Assembly: GCF_009740285.1 (NCBI RefSeq)
Contig: NZ_CP046566.1
Coordinates: 496,001 to 560,000 of the forward strand
Length of the DNA: 64,000 nt
Reading direction: 5' to 3'
Source: Phnomibacter ginsenosidimutans
GTDB taxonomy: Bacteria; Bacteroidota; Bacteroidia; Chitinophagales; Chitinophagaceae
The translations under genes and the position numbers were made by a program. This document shows positions 54,202 to 63,512 of this stretch, one piece after another (within the stretch, counting starts at the first letter, position 1; every line of letters starts with the position of its first letter). The notes under the pieces were generated by a model, which saw only the letters and a program-made list of their open reading frames with translations, searched no databases and was not told the origin of the DNA.

Positions 54202-54793
54202 GAGTGCAAAACTGTGATGTTTGTACATACAAACCAAATTTCTCTTTGTGAAAATTTCTATAACAGTTTTTGGGGAGGAGGGTTTTCGCACAGCGGGTTA
54301 TTTGCCTTCGGCAAATGAGTGTATGTTTTCGCACAGAGGGCACGGAGCTATCAGAGGTTTTACTTTCGGCTTTTGGCCTTTAGCGTTTGAGTTGTTCGCA
54401 CAGAGGACGCAGAGAGCTCAGAGGATTTTTATTCCATCAGTGAAAATCCTTTGCTCACATGTGCCAATTCTCGTCTCAGTATTTCGCACAGTGCTTTTGG
54501 CCTCCGGCCTTCAGCGTTTGCGTTGTTCGCACAGAGGCCACGGCGAGCACAGAGGAGTTGAGGCATCTGATTCAATCTGTGTAAATCCGTTATTCATCCG
54601 TCCAAATCCGCGTCCCAGTATTTCTCAAAACAAAAAATTGTGTCATTCGTGCCGATTCGAAAAATCCGTGCTACTCATTCGGTTGTTCAAAATCATGTTT
54701 TTACCCCAACCAATTGAGGTAAATTCGCACGGCTAAAGCAGCGCCTGACGCTGGCATAGCATTTATTACAACCAAACAAGCAATCGATATCTC
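54202..54793. repeat. 'cgcacagagg' dispersed repeats between YceI and gpmI
   Basis: No supported gene. From about 54285 to 54560 it carries at least three degenerate units around ttcgcacagaggrcrcrgag, preceded by ttttggcctttagcgtttga-like phrases, then gtaaatccg/gtccaaatccgcgt units to about 54670. They are the reverse complement of the families at 870-1100 and 43205-43290. The last 120 bases lead into gpmI without a recognisable motif beyond AT-rich sequence. Confidence 0.6.
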
Positions 54794-56314
54794 ATGAACA
54801 AAACCATGCTCGTTATTATGGACGGATGGGGCCTGGGCCAGGTGCCCGGCAGCGACGCCATCCGTGCCGCCAATACCCCTTTTGTCGACAGTTTATACAG
54901 CCAATATCCCAACACGACGCTCATTACCTGCGGCGAAGCCGTGGGCCTGCCCGACGGGCAAATGGGCAACAGCGAAGTGGGCCACCTCAACCTGGGGGCC
55001 GGCCGCATTGTGTATCAGGAGTTGCAACGCATCAACGTGGCCATTCGCAGTGGCGAGTTTCAGCAAAATGCGGTGTTGCTCAACAGCATCCGCTATGCCA
55101 AAGAAAACAACAAGCCGCTCCACCTCGTAGGCCTGGTAAGTGATGGCGGTGTGCACAGCCACATCAACCATGTAAAAGCCATTGTGAGCCTGTGCCAGGC
55201 AGAAGGCTTGTCGAATGTATTCATCCATGCCTTTACCGACGGCCGCGATTGCGACCCCAAAAGCGGCTTGGGTTTCATCAAAGATTTGCAGCAGCACCTC
55301 GATGCTACCGTAGGTAAAATTGCTACGGTTGACGGTCGCTATTATGCCATGGACCGCGACAAACGCTGGGAGCGAGTGAAGCTGGCCTACGATGCCATGG
55401 TAAAAGGCGAAGGTCCAACCGCCACCAGTGCTATTGCTGCCGTAGAAGCAGCGTATGCCGCTGATGTAACCGATGAATTCATTAAGCCAACGGTGATGGT
55501 GGATGCTGAAGGAAAACCCGTGGCGACCATTCAGGAAGGCGATGCCGTGCTGGTGTTCAACTTCCGTACCGACCGCTGCCGCGAAATCACCGAAGTGCTG
55601 ACGCAGCAAGACTTCCCCGACTTTGGCATGCACAAGCTGCCACTCCATTACACCACCATGACCGAATACAACAAAAACTGGACGGGTGTACACGTGGTGT
55701 TTGAAACCGACAACCTCAATAATACGTTGGGAGAAGTGATTGCCGCGAATGGTTTGAAGCAAATCCGCATGGCGGAAACCGAAAAATATCCGCATGTAAC
55801 CTTCTTCTTCAGCGGTGGCCGCGAAGCCACTTTTGAAGGCGAAAAGCGGTTGATTGTACAAAGCCCCAAAGTGGCCACTTACGATTTGCAGCCCGAAATG
55901 AGTGCCAATGAAGTAACCGCTTTGCTGCTGCCGGAAATTGAAACAGAAGAGTCGGCATTTATCTGCCTCAACTTTGCCAATGCCGACATGGTGGGCCATA
56001 CGGGGGTATGGGAAGCCGCCATTAAAGCTGCCGAAACGGTAGACAATTGTGTTCGCCAGGTGGTAACTACGGGTCTGGCGCATGGCTATACCATTTTCCT
56101 CACCGCCGACCATGGCAACAGCGATTATCTGGTGAATGAAGATGGCAGCCCCAATACGGCACATACGCTCAATCCGGTGCCGCTGTTTGTGATCAGCAAT
56201 ACCTGGAAAGGCACCGTGAAGCCTGGCAAACTGGGCGATATTGCTCCGAGCATTTTAACGATGATGGGCCTCCCCATTCCGAAGGAAATGACGGGTGAGG
56301 TGTTGGTGTCGTGA
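54794..56314 (+). CDS. gpmI: 2,3-bisphosphoglycerate-independent phosphoglycerate mutase
   Basis: 506 residues. It interconverts 3- and 2-phosphoglycerate in glycolysis and gluconeogenesis using two Mn2+. It shows MLVIMDGWGLGQVPGSDAIR (metal Asp), LPDGQMGNSEVGHLNLGAGR (phosphoserine nucleophile in NSEVGH), HAFTDGRDCDPKSG, NFRTDRCREIT, ANADMVGHTGVWEAAIKA and FLTADHGNSD (metal His/Asp). Standard length. Single gene with its own terminator. Confidence 0.97.
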   Translation: MNKTMLVIMDGWGLGQVPGSDAIRAANTPFVDSLYSQYPNTTLITCGEAVGLPDGQMGNSEVGHLNLGAGRIVYQELQRINVAIRSGEFQQNAVLLNSIRYAKENNKPLHLVGLVSDGGVHSHINHVKAIVSLCQAEGLSNVFIHAFTDGRDCDPKSGLGFIKDLQQHLDATVGKIATVDGRYYAMDRDKRWERVKLAYDAMVKGEGPTATSAIAAVEAAYAADVTDEFIKPTVMVDAEGKPVATIQEGDAVLVFNFRTDRCREITEVLTQQDFPDFGMHKLPLHYTTMTEYNKNWTGVHVVFETDNLNNTLGEVIAANGLKQIRMAETEKYPHVTFFFSGGREATFEGEKRLIVQSPKVATYDLQPEMSANEVTALLLPEIETEESAFICLNFANADMVGHTGVWEAAIKAAETVDNCVRQVVTTGLAHGYTIFLTADHGNSDYLVNEDGSPNTAHTLNPVPLFVISNTWKGTVKPGKLGDIAPSILTMMGLPIPKEMTGEVLVS

Positions 56315-56333
56315 AACAATTACATGATATGAA

Positions 56334-56371
56334 AGAGGCTGTCTCAAATGGTTGAGGCAGCCTCTTTTTTA
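56334..56371 (+). terminator. Terminator after gpmI
   Basis: AGAGGCTGTCTCAA pairs with TTGAGGCAGCCTCT around ATGG, followed by six T. Confidence 0.88.
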
Positions 56372-56376
56372 CCTGA

Positions 56377-56619
56377 AATGGCTAAAGCCATTACCGGCGT
56401 TTGTTTGAGACCTTGTAACCCACGGTTGAAACCGTGGGCTAGTTAAATGCGGGTTGCAATCGTATAAGCCTAGGATTAAAACCGTGTGCTGGGTTAATGT
56501 GGAACGCGATTACAAAATGGTATATTCGGTGGGCTGTGCAAATGGAAAAAGAATTAGCCCACGGTTTCAACCGTGGGAAATGTAGGCAAGAGATCGTATG
56601 CAAACCGTTTCAACGGTTT
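56377..56619. repeat. REP-like palindromes upstream of a REP-associated transposase
   Basis: AATGGCT/AGCCATT (56377-56392), CCCACGGTT/AACCGTGGG (56418-56437), its exact reverse complement (56558-56577), a degenerate copy at about 56468-56490, and AAACCGTT/AACGGTTT (56602-56619). Inverted copies spaced by about 120 bases resemble bacterial BIME arrays. They immediately precede the RAYT gene at 56651. Confidence 0.85.
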
Positions 56620-56650
56620 AGCTATCTTAGTGAAACACGCTTTTGAAACC

Positions 56651-57088
56651 ATGTCGCACTCGTACAATAAAATTTGGATTCATGCCATTTGGGCTACCAA
56701 AGAAAGAATGCCATTGATTCATGCGAACGTTGAAAATCAAATTCACCAATTCATCAACGAACAATTGGCTGAACTAGGTTGTCCGGCAAAAATCATCAAT
56801 GGTATGCCTGACCATATTCATTGTTTGTTTTTGCTGTCTCCTCAAAAATCAGTGGCAGAGATTATCAAACACATAAAAGGCAGTAGCTCTCACTTTATCA
56901 ATCAACAAAATATGGTAGCTGAAAAATTTGCCTGGCAAACAGGATATGCCGCTTATTCCGTTTCAGCATCGGTGGTAGGTAAAGTAGTTGAATATATACG
57001 GAATCAAAAGGGCCATCATCAAAAGAAAACCTTTTTGCAAGAGTACGATGAGTTTCTTCTGGCTTATGGTTTAGACAAGAATGATTAG
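56651..57088 (+). CDS. REP-associated tyrosine transposase (IS200-like HUH family)
   Basis: 145 residues from MSHSYNKIWIHAIWATKERM; the upstream frame is REP sequence. It contains the HUH motif in GMPDHIHCLFLLSPQKSVAE (His-Ile-His) and a catalytic Tyr in VVEYIRNQKGHHQKKTFLQE, the order seen in Y1 transposases of the RAYT group. Such single-domain enzymes cut and join REP hairpins. Palindromes CCCACGGTT/AACCGTGGG directly upstream are the likely substrates. No downstream IS200-type partner gene is present, so this is a RAYT rather than a complete insertion sequence. Confidence 0.9.
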   Translation: MSHSYNKIWIHAIWATKERMPLIHANVENQIHQFINEQLAELGCPAKIINGMPDHIHCLFLLSPQKSVAEIIKHIKGSSSHFINQQNMVAEKFAWQTGYAAYSVSASVVGKVVEYIRNQKGHHQKKTFLQEYDEFLLAYGLDKND

Positions 57089-57191
57089 TTAACCTCTATG
57101 TCATTAACTGGATTCATTTGGTATTGATGAAAAACTGAAACATGGGTTGTGTGCCATATTTTATTTTCACAAGCCCAAGTAATGATGATGA

Positions 57192-57236
57192 AATAGTAAA
57201 AGAGCTACAACAAATTGCTGTAGCTCTTTTACTATT
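57192..57236. terminator. Long perfect hairpin, bidirectional terminator
   Basis: 18-bp arms AATAGTAAAAGAGCTACA and TGTAGCTCTTTTACTATT around nine bases, placed between the RAYT gene and the convergent 57249 gene. Confidence 0.8.
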
Positions 57237-57248
57237 CAACGAAGAAAA

Positions 57249-57728
57249 TTACACCGTTTCCACTTTTTCAATCGTCATCAATTCATCAAACGATACGTGT
57301 ACGAGGCGGAGCAATTTGTCTTCGAGCAGTTGGGCCATGGTGTCCATGTACACAATCACATCTTCCCGCTGGTTGCGGCTGAGCCAGCGAAAACCGCCGG
57401 GCAGGGCTTGCAACACTTCTTTGTCTTCGAGGTATTCAATGTTGTGAATATCGCTGGGGGTGAGGCCAATTTGCTGCAGCTTGCTGATGAGCAGTCCCAC
57501 AGGCGCATCGGTTACGCCGCAATATTCTTCGGCCAGTTCTGTCCATTCGCCATCACCGGTGCGGGCAAAGTGCATGATTTCTTTTTCATCGAGGCGGGTG
57601 ATGGTTTGCAACAGGTTGCCGCAGTTGCAACTGCCATGGTTGCCCCATGCATATTTGGTGTCGGGCTGGCGCAGCCGGCGGGCGGTTTCACGAAGGGCTT
57701 CTATTAATGCCAGATTGGGATGAGCCAT
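57249..57728 (-). CDS. Conserved hypothetical protein
   Basis: 159 residues from MAHPNLALIEALRETARRLR. Soluble, helical, with a Cys-rich patch (WGNHGSCNCGNLLQTITRLD) and EYCGVTDAPVGLLISKLQQI and RNQREDVIVYMDTMAQLLED. No domain is recognised, but its composition and codon use are those of a real gene. In-frame codons upstream to 57839 are not convincing. It is divergent from the 57892 exported protein. Confidence 0.7.
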   Translation of the reverse strand: MAHPNLALIEALRETARRLRQPDTKYAWGNHGSCNCGNLLQTITRLDEKEIMHFARTGDGEWTELAEEYCGVTDAPVGLLISKLQQIGLTPSDIHNIEYLEDKEVLQALPGGFRWLSRNQREDVIVYMDTMAQLLEDKLLRLVHVSFDELMTIEKVETV

Positions 57729-57891
57729 ACAAACAGATTTTGAGGATATACAATTTGCGGAGAGAATTGGTTTGAAAATTCTGCCGAAGTACAAAGCATT
57801 CCTTGCCTTGTGGAAGAATGAGGCTGCAAACAGCCGCAATTTTGGTACAAGGGTTGCAAAATAGAATGCCCGAAAAAACGTTTACCGTTTC

Positions 57892-58950
57892 ATGCTGTTT
57901 CGAATTGTTTTCATGCTGTTTTTTCCATTGGCGTTGGCTGCCCAACCCATCACAGGGGTTTGGCGGGGCAAAGTGCAAAAAGGTCGTACGCCGTTTACCA
58001 CTACCTACAAGCTGGAAGTAAAAGTGGTGCGGCAGGGCGATAGCCTGACGGGCACCTCGTACTATTATGCCAATGCGCAGCATTATTACCGCTATGCCAT
58101 CAAAGGATACCTCGACCCACAGGATGCGAGCCTGCACTGGTGGGATGATGTGCTGTTGGAATCGAAGGGGCCCAAAACAAGTTTTAGTGCAGTGAACCAA
58201 CAGCCGCTGGCCATGCAAACCGATTTTAATTGTCCGGGTTCTGGCATTATGAAACTGGATGGGGTGGCCGAAACCAAAAACGGTGACGGGCTGGAAGTGC
58301 ATTTGGATAAAATGGAAGCGCCATTGTTTGCAGATGGCTGGGATGAACTGCTGGCCAACTGGTGGTATGGTGGTGCCGACCCCGACTTAATAGCCGCTGC
58401 CGATACCGAACAACGCCAACCGAAACCAACGCCGCCAGCAACAACCGAACCCGTAATCGTTCAAACCAAACCCGCTCCTCAACCTCAATCTCAACCCCAA
58501 CCCGCCACACCAGTTGTGGTAGCCGCTCCGCCGGTAGCGGAAAAGCCCCAGCCACCAACACCTGTGGTAGTGGCGCCGCCGCCCATCCAAACCATTCAGC
58601 AAAAATTTGATAGCCGCCAAAGGATTGTACAAACTACTTTGCCCTTAGCCGGCGATAGTGTGGAGTTGCAATTTTTCGACAATGCCGAAATTGATGGCGA
58701 TAGCATTTCCTTGTTTCTCAATGGCCGCTTGTTGTTTGAGCATGTACGGTTGAGTGCACTGCCTTTTGTAATTAAACTTGCCGTGCAAGATGTACCTGCC
58801 GATGCAGAGCTGAGCATGGTAGCCGAAAACCTTGGCGCTATTCCGCCGAATACCTCTTTTATGATGGCCTATATTAATGGACAACGCTACACTGCCCGGT
58901 TGGAAAGCACAGAAAAAACCACCGCGGTCATCAGGTTTAGAAGGGAGTGA
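57892..58950 (+). CDS. Exported two-domain protein with Pro-rich linker
   Basis: 352 residues. Signal peptide MLFRIVFMLFFPLALAAQPI. Domain 1 (about 20-165) is beta-rich with GVWRGKVQKGRTPFTTTYKL and EVKVVRQGDSLTGTSYYYAN, resembling lipocalin-like DUF domains that measure small ligands. A linker (about 175-240) has repeated PQPQSQPQPATPVVVAAPP-type runs. The C-terminal domain (about 245-352) has DNAEIDGDSISLFLNGRLLF and MVAENLGAIPPNTSFMMAYI, a domain often seen at the end of secreted Bacteroidota proteins. Function is unknown. Confidence 0.7.
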   Translation: MLFRIVFMLFFPLALAAQPITGVWRGKVQKGRTPFTTTYKLEVKVVRQGDSLTGTSYYYANAQHYYRYAIKGYLDPQDASLHWWDDVLLESKGPKTSFSAVNQQPLAMQTDFNCPGSGIMKLDGVAETKNGDGLEVHLDKMEAPLFADGWDELLANWWYGGADPDLIAAADTEQRQPKPTPPATTEPVIVQTKPAPQPQSQPQPATPVVVAAPPVAEKPQPPTPVVVAPPPIQTIQQKFDSRQRIVQTTLPLAGDSVELQFFDNAEIDGDSISLFLNGRLLFEHVRLSALPFVIKLAVQDVPADAELSMVAENLGAIPPNTSFMMAYINGQRYTARLESTEKTTAVIRFRRE

Positions 58951-58981
58951 TGCAACAAGCGAAGGTTTGATTTCATGTATC

Positions 58982-59178
58982 GCTCCTCCGGAGCTCTGTG
59001 TTGTTGGTACTTAGGTGCTATTAAGCTTTGGCTCCTCCGGAGCCGTTGGTGCGAGTGTCAACTATTCAATGTTTGCCCAATCCGACCTGTTTGTACAAAT
59101 AGTGAAGTTACAAAGCTCCGTAGGAGCTGTACCATAATAGCATGGTGACGAATGATATTTGCTGAGCTCCGTAGGAGC
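58982..59178. repeat. REP-like GCTCC palindromes upstream of a second RAYT gene
   Basis: GCTCC TCC GGAGC at 58982-58994, GGCTCC TCC GGAGCC at 59030-59044, AGCTCC GTA GGAGCT at 59114-59128 and the related 59165-59178. Four copies in 200 bases, first two and last two in opposite sense. They differ in family from those at 56.4 kb. Confidence 0.85.
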
Positions 59179-59273
59179 GATACGAATACTCGCAGTCTAT
59201 CGCTGAAATCAATGCCTGATAAAAATGTTTTGCGTAACATTAGATATGGTTTTTTCAACACAACACACATCAT

Positions 59274-59736
59274 ATGCCAAACACCTACACAAAAATCTAT
59301 ATCCACGTAGTATTTGCCGTACAAGGAAGACAAAACTTGTTACAGGTGCAATGGCGTAGTCAACTATACAAGTATATCTGTGGCATCGTAAACGGAAAAA
59401 AACAAAAAGTGTATGCTATCGGCGGTGTAGCCGATCACATACACATCTTGCTTAGCATTAAGCCTGATATAGCATTATCAGATTTGATAAGGGATATCAA
59501 AACATCCTCCGCCAAATGGATCAATGATCAAAAATTGATTGCCGGAAAGTTTCATTGGCAGGAAGGTTTTGGGGCGTTTTCATCAACGCAAATCTCAGTT
59601 GGATTCAATCATTCAATACATCCATCAGCAAGAAAAACATCATCAAAAACAGTCTTTCAAACAAGAGTATCAGGGGTTGTTGCAAAAATTTGAGATTGAG
59701 TATAAGGATGAATATTTATTCAATTGGATAGACTGA
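59274..59736 (+). pseudogene. REP-associated tyrosine transposase with internal frameshift
   Basis: The first frame (from MPNTYTKIYIHVVFAVQGRQ) carries the HUH motif GVADHIHILLSIKPDIALSD. After GAFSS the reading must move one base to continue RKSQLDSIIQYIHQQEKHHQ (catalytic Tyr in QYI) and KQSFKQEYQGLLQKFEIEYK, ending DEYLFNWID. Corrected length is 153 residues. Without the shift the protein would lose the Tyr. The extra base near 59590 (ttttcatcaacgcaaatc) is not in a homopolymer. The gene may be inactive or the base may be an error. Four GCTCC palindromes lie just upstream. Confidence 0.8.
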
Positions 59737-59783
59737 TGATGTTGAATGCTAATCGTGGTATTCGTTTGCCCAAATCTACATGC

Positions 59784-61977
59784 TTATAGCACTATGTCTA
59801 CACCTGCGGTAACCATTCGGCCTATGCCTACCCGAATGCCTTCGGGGCGACGGCTGGCAATGTAACGTTCGTTGCTCAGGTTTTTGGCGCTGATATTGAA
59901 GCTGATTTTTTTGTTGGGAAGGGTGTAGAATGCTGTGGCATCAATTAGTAAGCGACTGTCGAGCAAACCTGTTCTGCCATTGGCACTGGCTTCTACAGTG
60001 TTCAACTCATCGGCAAATTGATCGGCTACATAATTGCTGAACAAACGCATGCCCAACCCTTGTTTGCTTTCAATGGCCAATGTGCCGTTCCATATCCATT
60101 CGGGGGCATAGGGCAGTTTGTTGCCCGCTACATTTACAAGTTCTGTTCCTTTATTGAGGAAGCGATCTTCATTGTAGCGGCTATTCACGTATGTCAGATT
60201 GTTGTTGAGTAAAACGGCCCATTTTTTTCATGCCCAGTGTTTTGCTGATATCCCATTGTACACCCAGCTCTACACCTTTGTGGCGGGTAGCTCCACCATT
60301 GGCCAAGCCTGTAGCGTTGGCATTGCCGCTGCTTACACTGGTGGGTATAATCTGGTTTTGAAAATCCATCATGAATGCGGTGAGTTCGCCGCTGATGATA
60401 TTGCCAATAGCAAAGCGGGTGCCCAGTTCATAGTTCCAGCTGTTTTCTGCATCAAGGTCGAGGGTAACGCCTGTTGGGGTAATGGCATCTTTGGTGCGGG
60501 GTGGTGCATAGCCTTTGTGTACGCCACCAAAAAAGGTGAATTGCTCACTGGCTTCATACGAAAATCCTGCACCGGGAATGAGGGCTACAATGTTGCGGCT
60601 GGCCAGTACGTTGGTATCACGCACTACATTGCTAACGCTATTTACTGTAAACCTTCCACGAAGTATGCGGCGGCTATAATCGAACTGCTCTGCACGTACA
60701 CCGGCATTGAGGCGGAGCTTTTTATTCAGTTGCCATTCTTCTTGCACAAATGCACTGAGGGCTAGGCCGCTGCGAATTTCATTGTCGCGGATATTACCAG
60801 CTGTGGCATCAGCTTTGGCGCCAATTACAAATTGCTCATTGGCTTTTTCATACAGTGCCCGTGCACCGAGTTTCAACTGGTGTTCACCATTGCCCAGTTT
60901 GCCTTTGATAGTGAGTCGGGGTTCTACACCCATTACTTCAAACTGGCGGTTGCGGTGGCCATTGCTGTTGAGCATAAATATGGCACCGTTGCTTATAGTC
61001 GTGTCGCCCCAAACTACGCCGGTTTGGTTGGCAGCAGTACGGCTGTAGCTAAAATCCTGTCGTTGCCAGTTTCTGGTGATGCTATACGCAAATGCAGTGG
61101 TTTGCAGTTGGATATTATTGGTAAAACGATAGTTGTGTGTAGCGCTAATGTTGTAGCGGCGAACGGGCAAACGGTCATGTGGAGCAATGCGTACAAAATC
61201 GTCGGCACCAGCTTTCAACCACATGGGAGTAGTAATGCCGATGTAGGTGCTATTACTGAGCTCATCATATAGGCCCAGTTTAAAACCAATGCTGCTTTTA
61301 TCATTGAGCCTGATTTTGAGTTTGGCACTCAGGTCGTTGATGTGAAACCAGGTAGGTCCCATGTTGTTGGCCTGCTTGCGCAAAAAGCTAACAATAAAAC
61401 CCGTGTTGCCCACGGTATTGCCATAACTGGCATAGCCGCTGAAAAACCCGTTTTCACCACCCCGAAGCCTCACTTCAGTAGTGGCGGAGTCGGGAGGATT
61501 AGCAGTGATAAAATTGACCACACCACCGATGGTTTGCGGGCCAAACAATACCTGGCCACTGCCTTTCAGCACTTCAATGCTGCGTACTTTATCGATGACG
61601 GGGGTAAAATACATTTCGGGTTCGCCATAGGGGTTGAGGGCAACGGGGATGCCATCTTCCAGCATGAGCACACTGCGACTACGGTCGGGGTCGAGGCCAC
61701 GGATGCCGATGTTGATGCGAAGGCCGGCGCCTTCTTCATCGGTTATGTTGATGCCGGGCACCCGACGCACAATATCATTGCCGCTGATGGGCTGAAGTGT
61801 TTGTATGTCTTTGAATTTGAGTACTGAAACCGAGCCGGGCACCTTGGCCAGCAGGCGGTCTTTATAACCAACGATGGTTACCTGTGGCATGTCTTCTTTG
61901 CCGTTAAGGGTGTCTTGTTGTGGCTGTGCCAAAGCAACTGCAGGCAGCAGCAGCGTCAGGAGGAATATTTTGTACAT
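59784..61977 (-). CDS. TonB-dependent siderophore receptor, FecA-like (frameshifted)
   Basis: Signal peptide MYKIFLLTLLLPAVALAQPQ. Plug domain with MPQVTIVGYKDRLLAKVPGS, VRRVPGINITDEEGAGLRIN, IGIRGLDPDRSRSVLMLEDG and GSGQVLFGPQTIGGVVNF, typical of FecA-type receptors. The barrel ends IGRMVTAGVDIVL. The frame breaks at GMKKMGRF, where the minus strand has A7 (60222-60228). With A6 it reads GMKKWAVLLNNNLTYVNSRY and continues to the end, giving 730 residues. Ligand is probably an iron-siderophore but is not determined. Confidence 0.88.
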
Positions 61978-62196
61978 GTATCGTCAAATTGCGGGGCAAA
62001 ACTCATCCGCTTCTATCAGTAAGTGCATCGCAATCGGGAACAACGGATTACGGAATCAGGAAAAGGGAGCGGATGATTGGGCTTTTGGCAAACGCTAAAT
62101 GTTTGTTTATAACCATAACGAATGAACAGAAGAAACTTACAATGTGTTATACGTTTCAAATCCTTTGCAACCATTTCTTTCACCGACATTCGCTAC

Positions 62197-62898
62197 ATGA
62201 AATTTCGTTCTGTATTTGTTTTTGCAATCGCAATCCTCTGTCTTTCGCAGGCTGTGCAGGCCCAAGATGCCACCGCCCTGATACTTAAACTGAAAGCCAA
62301 ACTGGAAAAAGTAAACGACTACAGCGCTACCGGAAGGCTGCGAACAGATGTGGCGTTTTTAAAAGTGCCGGTGGCCAAAGTGAATGTGTATTTTAAAAAA
62401 CCCAACCGCTTTCGTATTTCCAAAGAAAAGGGCATTAGTATTTTGCCCAAAGGCGGCGTAAGTGTGAACATGCAAAATGTACTCAACGATAAAAACTTTG
62501 TAGCGCTGGATGCCGGTACCGCTACCCTGCAAGGCCAAACCGTGAGGGTGGTAAAAGTGCTGCCGGCAGACAATAACAGCGATGTGGTACTAACGACTTT
62601 GTACATTGATGAAGCCAACTTGCTCATCAAAAAATCAACGACTACCACTAAAGAAAATGGCACTTATGATGTAGAATTGTTTTATGGCAAATGGACAGCG
62701 TATGCCTTGCCGGATAAAACTGTATTCAGCTTTAATACCAAAGACTACAAACTGCCCAAGGGTGTAACTTTGGAGTTTGACGATGGCGAAAAGCCCGATA
62801 CCAACAAGCTGAAAAACAAGAAGGGCTATGTTGAATTGACCTACGACAACTATGTCATCAACAAAGGGGTGCCGGATACTTTTTTCTCAGGTAAATAG
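62197..62898 (+). CDS. LolA-like outer membrane lipoprotein-sorting family protein
   Basis: 233 residues from MKFRSVFVFAIAILCLSQAV (signal peptide, cleavage after QAQ). The mature domain begins DATALILKLKAKLEKVNDYS with ATGRLRTDV, then VNVYFKKPNRFRISKEKGIS and VVLTTLYIDEANLLIKKSTT, the half-barrel pattern of LolA/LolB-like proteins of this phylum. These bind lipids in the periplasm; whether it carries lipoproteins is not shown. In-frame codons from 62122 to 62196 lack similarity and precede the signal peptide. Confidence 0.7.
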   Translation: MKFRSVFVFAIAILCLSQAVQAQDATALILKLKAKLEKVNDYSATGRLRTDVAFLKVPVAKVNVYFKKPNRFRISKEKGISILPKGGVSVNMQNVLNDKNFVALDAGTATLQGQTVRVVKVLPADNNSDVVLTTLYIDEANLLIKKSTTTTKENGTYDVELFYGKWTAYALPDKTVFSFNTKDYKLPKGVTLEFDDGEKPDTNKLKNKKGYVELTYDNYVINKGVPDTFFSGK

Positions 62899-62900
62899 CG

Positions 62901-63257
62901 TTATAAATCCAGCTCAATAGCCGGGTCCCAAAAGCGTTGGGCAAAATCGGCGACTACATCTTCTTTTACTGCTACGCCATCTTTTTTCAATAATTCTTCC
63001 ATGCGGGTGGGCGTGCCAAAATGCATTTTGCCACTAAGCATGCCCATGCGGTTGACTACACGTTGCGCAGGCACATCGGGCAGTACATGAGCGGCATTCA
63101 TGGCCCAGCCTACCATACGGGCACTCATGCCACTGCCCAGGTATTTGGCTATGGCTCCATAGGTGGTAACCCGGCCTTTTGGTACCTGCCGCACTACATC
63201 CCATACGTTTTCAAAAAAGCTGTGGCTGCTATTGGTGGTGCTGCTCCGTTTTTTCAT
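62901..63257 (-). CDS. Alkyltransferase-like protein (MGMT family without catalytic Cys)
   Basis: 118 residues. It has the MGMT DNA-binding fold: FFENVWDVVRQVPKGRVTTY, GAIAKYLGSGMSARMVGWAM, NAAHVLPDVPAQRVVNRMGM and LSGK. In active methyltransferases the site is PCHRV; here PAQRV has Ala and Gln in place of Cys and His, so it cannot accept an alkyl group. This defines it as an ATL-type protein, which binds alkylated guanine and flags it for nucleotide excision repair. Three bases separate its stop from that of the convergent 62197 gene. Confidence 0.9.
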   Translation of the reverse strand: MKKRSSTTNSSHSFFENVWDVVRQVPKGRVTTYGAIAKYLGSGMSARMVGWAMNAAHVLPDVPAQRVVNRMGMLSGKMHFGTPTRMEELLKKDGVAVKEDVVADFAQRFWDPAIELDL

Positions 63258-63512
63258 TCTACTAAATTAGGGCAACTCAACAAGCATCCGTTGCATGAAG
63301 GCTACAACTGTAGTGGGTAATAGGGTTGCTGTGCAACAGCTTGTATTGAGTTGGGGCGATTTCGGAGTATAGCTCTTGCAATATTTATTGCACAAATAAA
63401 TGTAGGTGAGTATATTTATTTACGCAAACAACCTTGTCGCATAAACGCATTCGTGTTGTATTTTTCAATAACTGCTGTTTGATTCGGGTAGCTGCGTTTA
63501 AACCTTACATAA

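Noticed and set aside
54893-56164. A 423-codon frame antisense to gpmI
   Set aside because: It is entirely covered by the conserved gpmI coding sequence; its His-rich composition reflects the codon bias of the opposite strand.
56418-56577. Palindromes near gpmI considered as extra terminators
   Set aside because: They lack T tracts, and two are exact reverse complements of each other next to a RAYT gene, fitting REP elements better.
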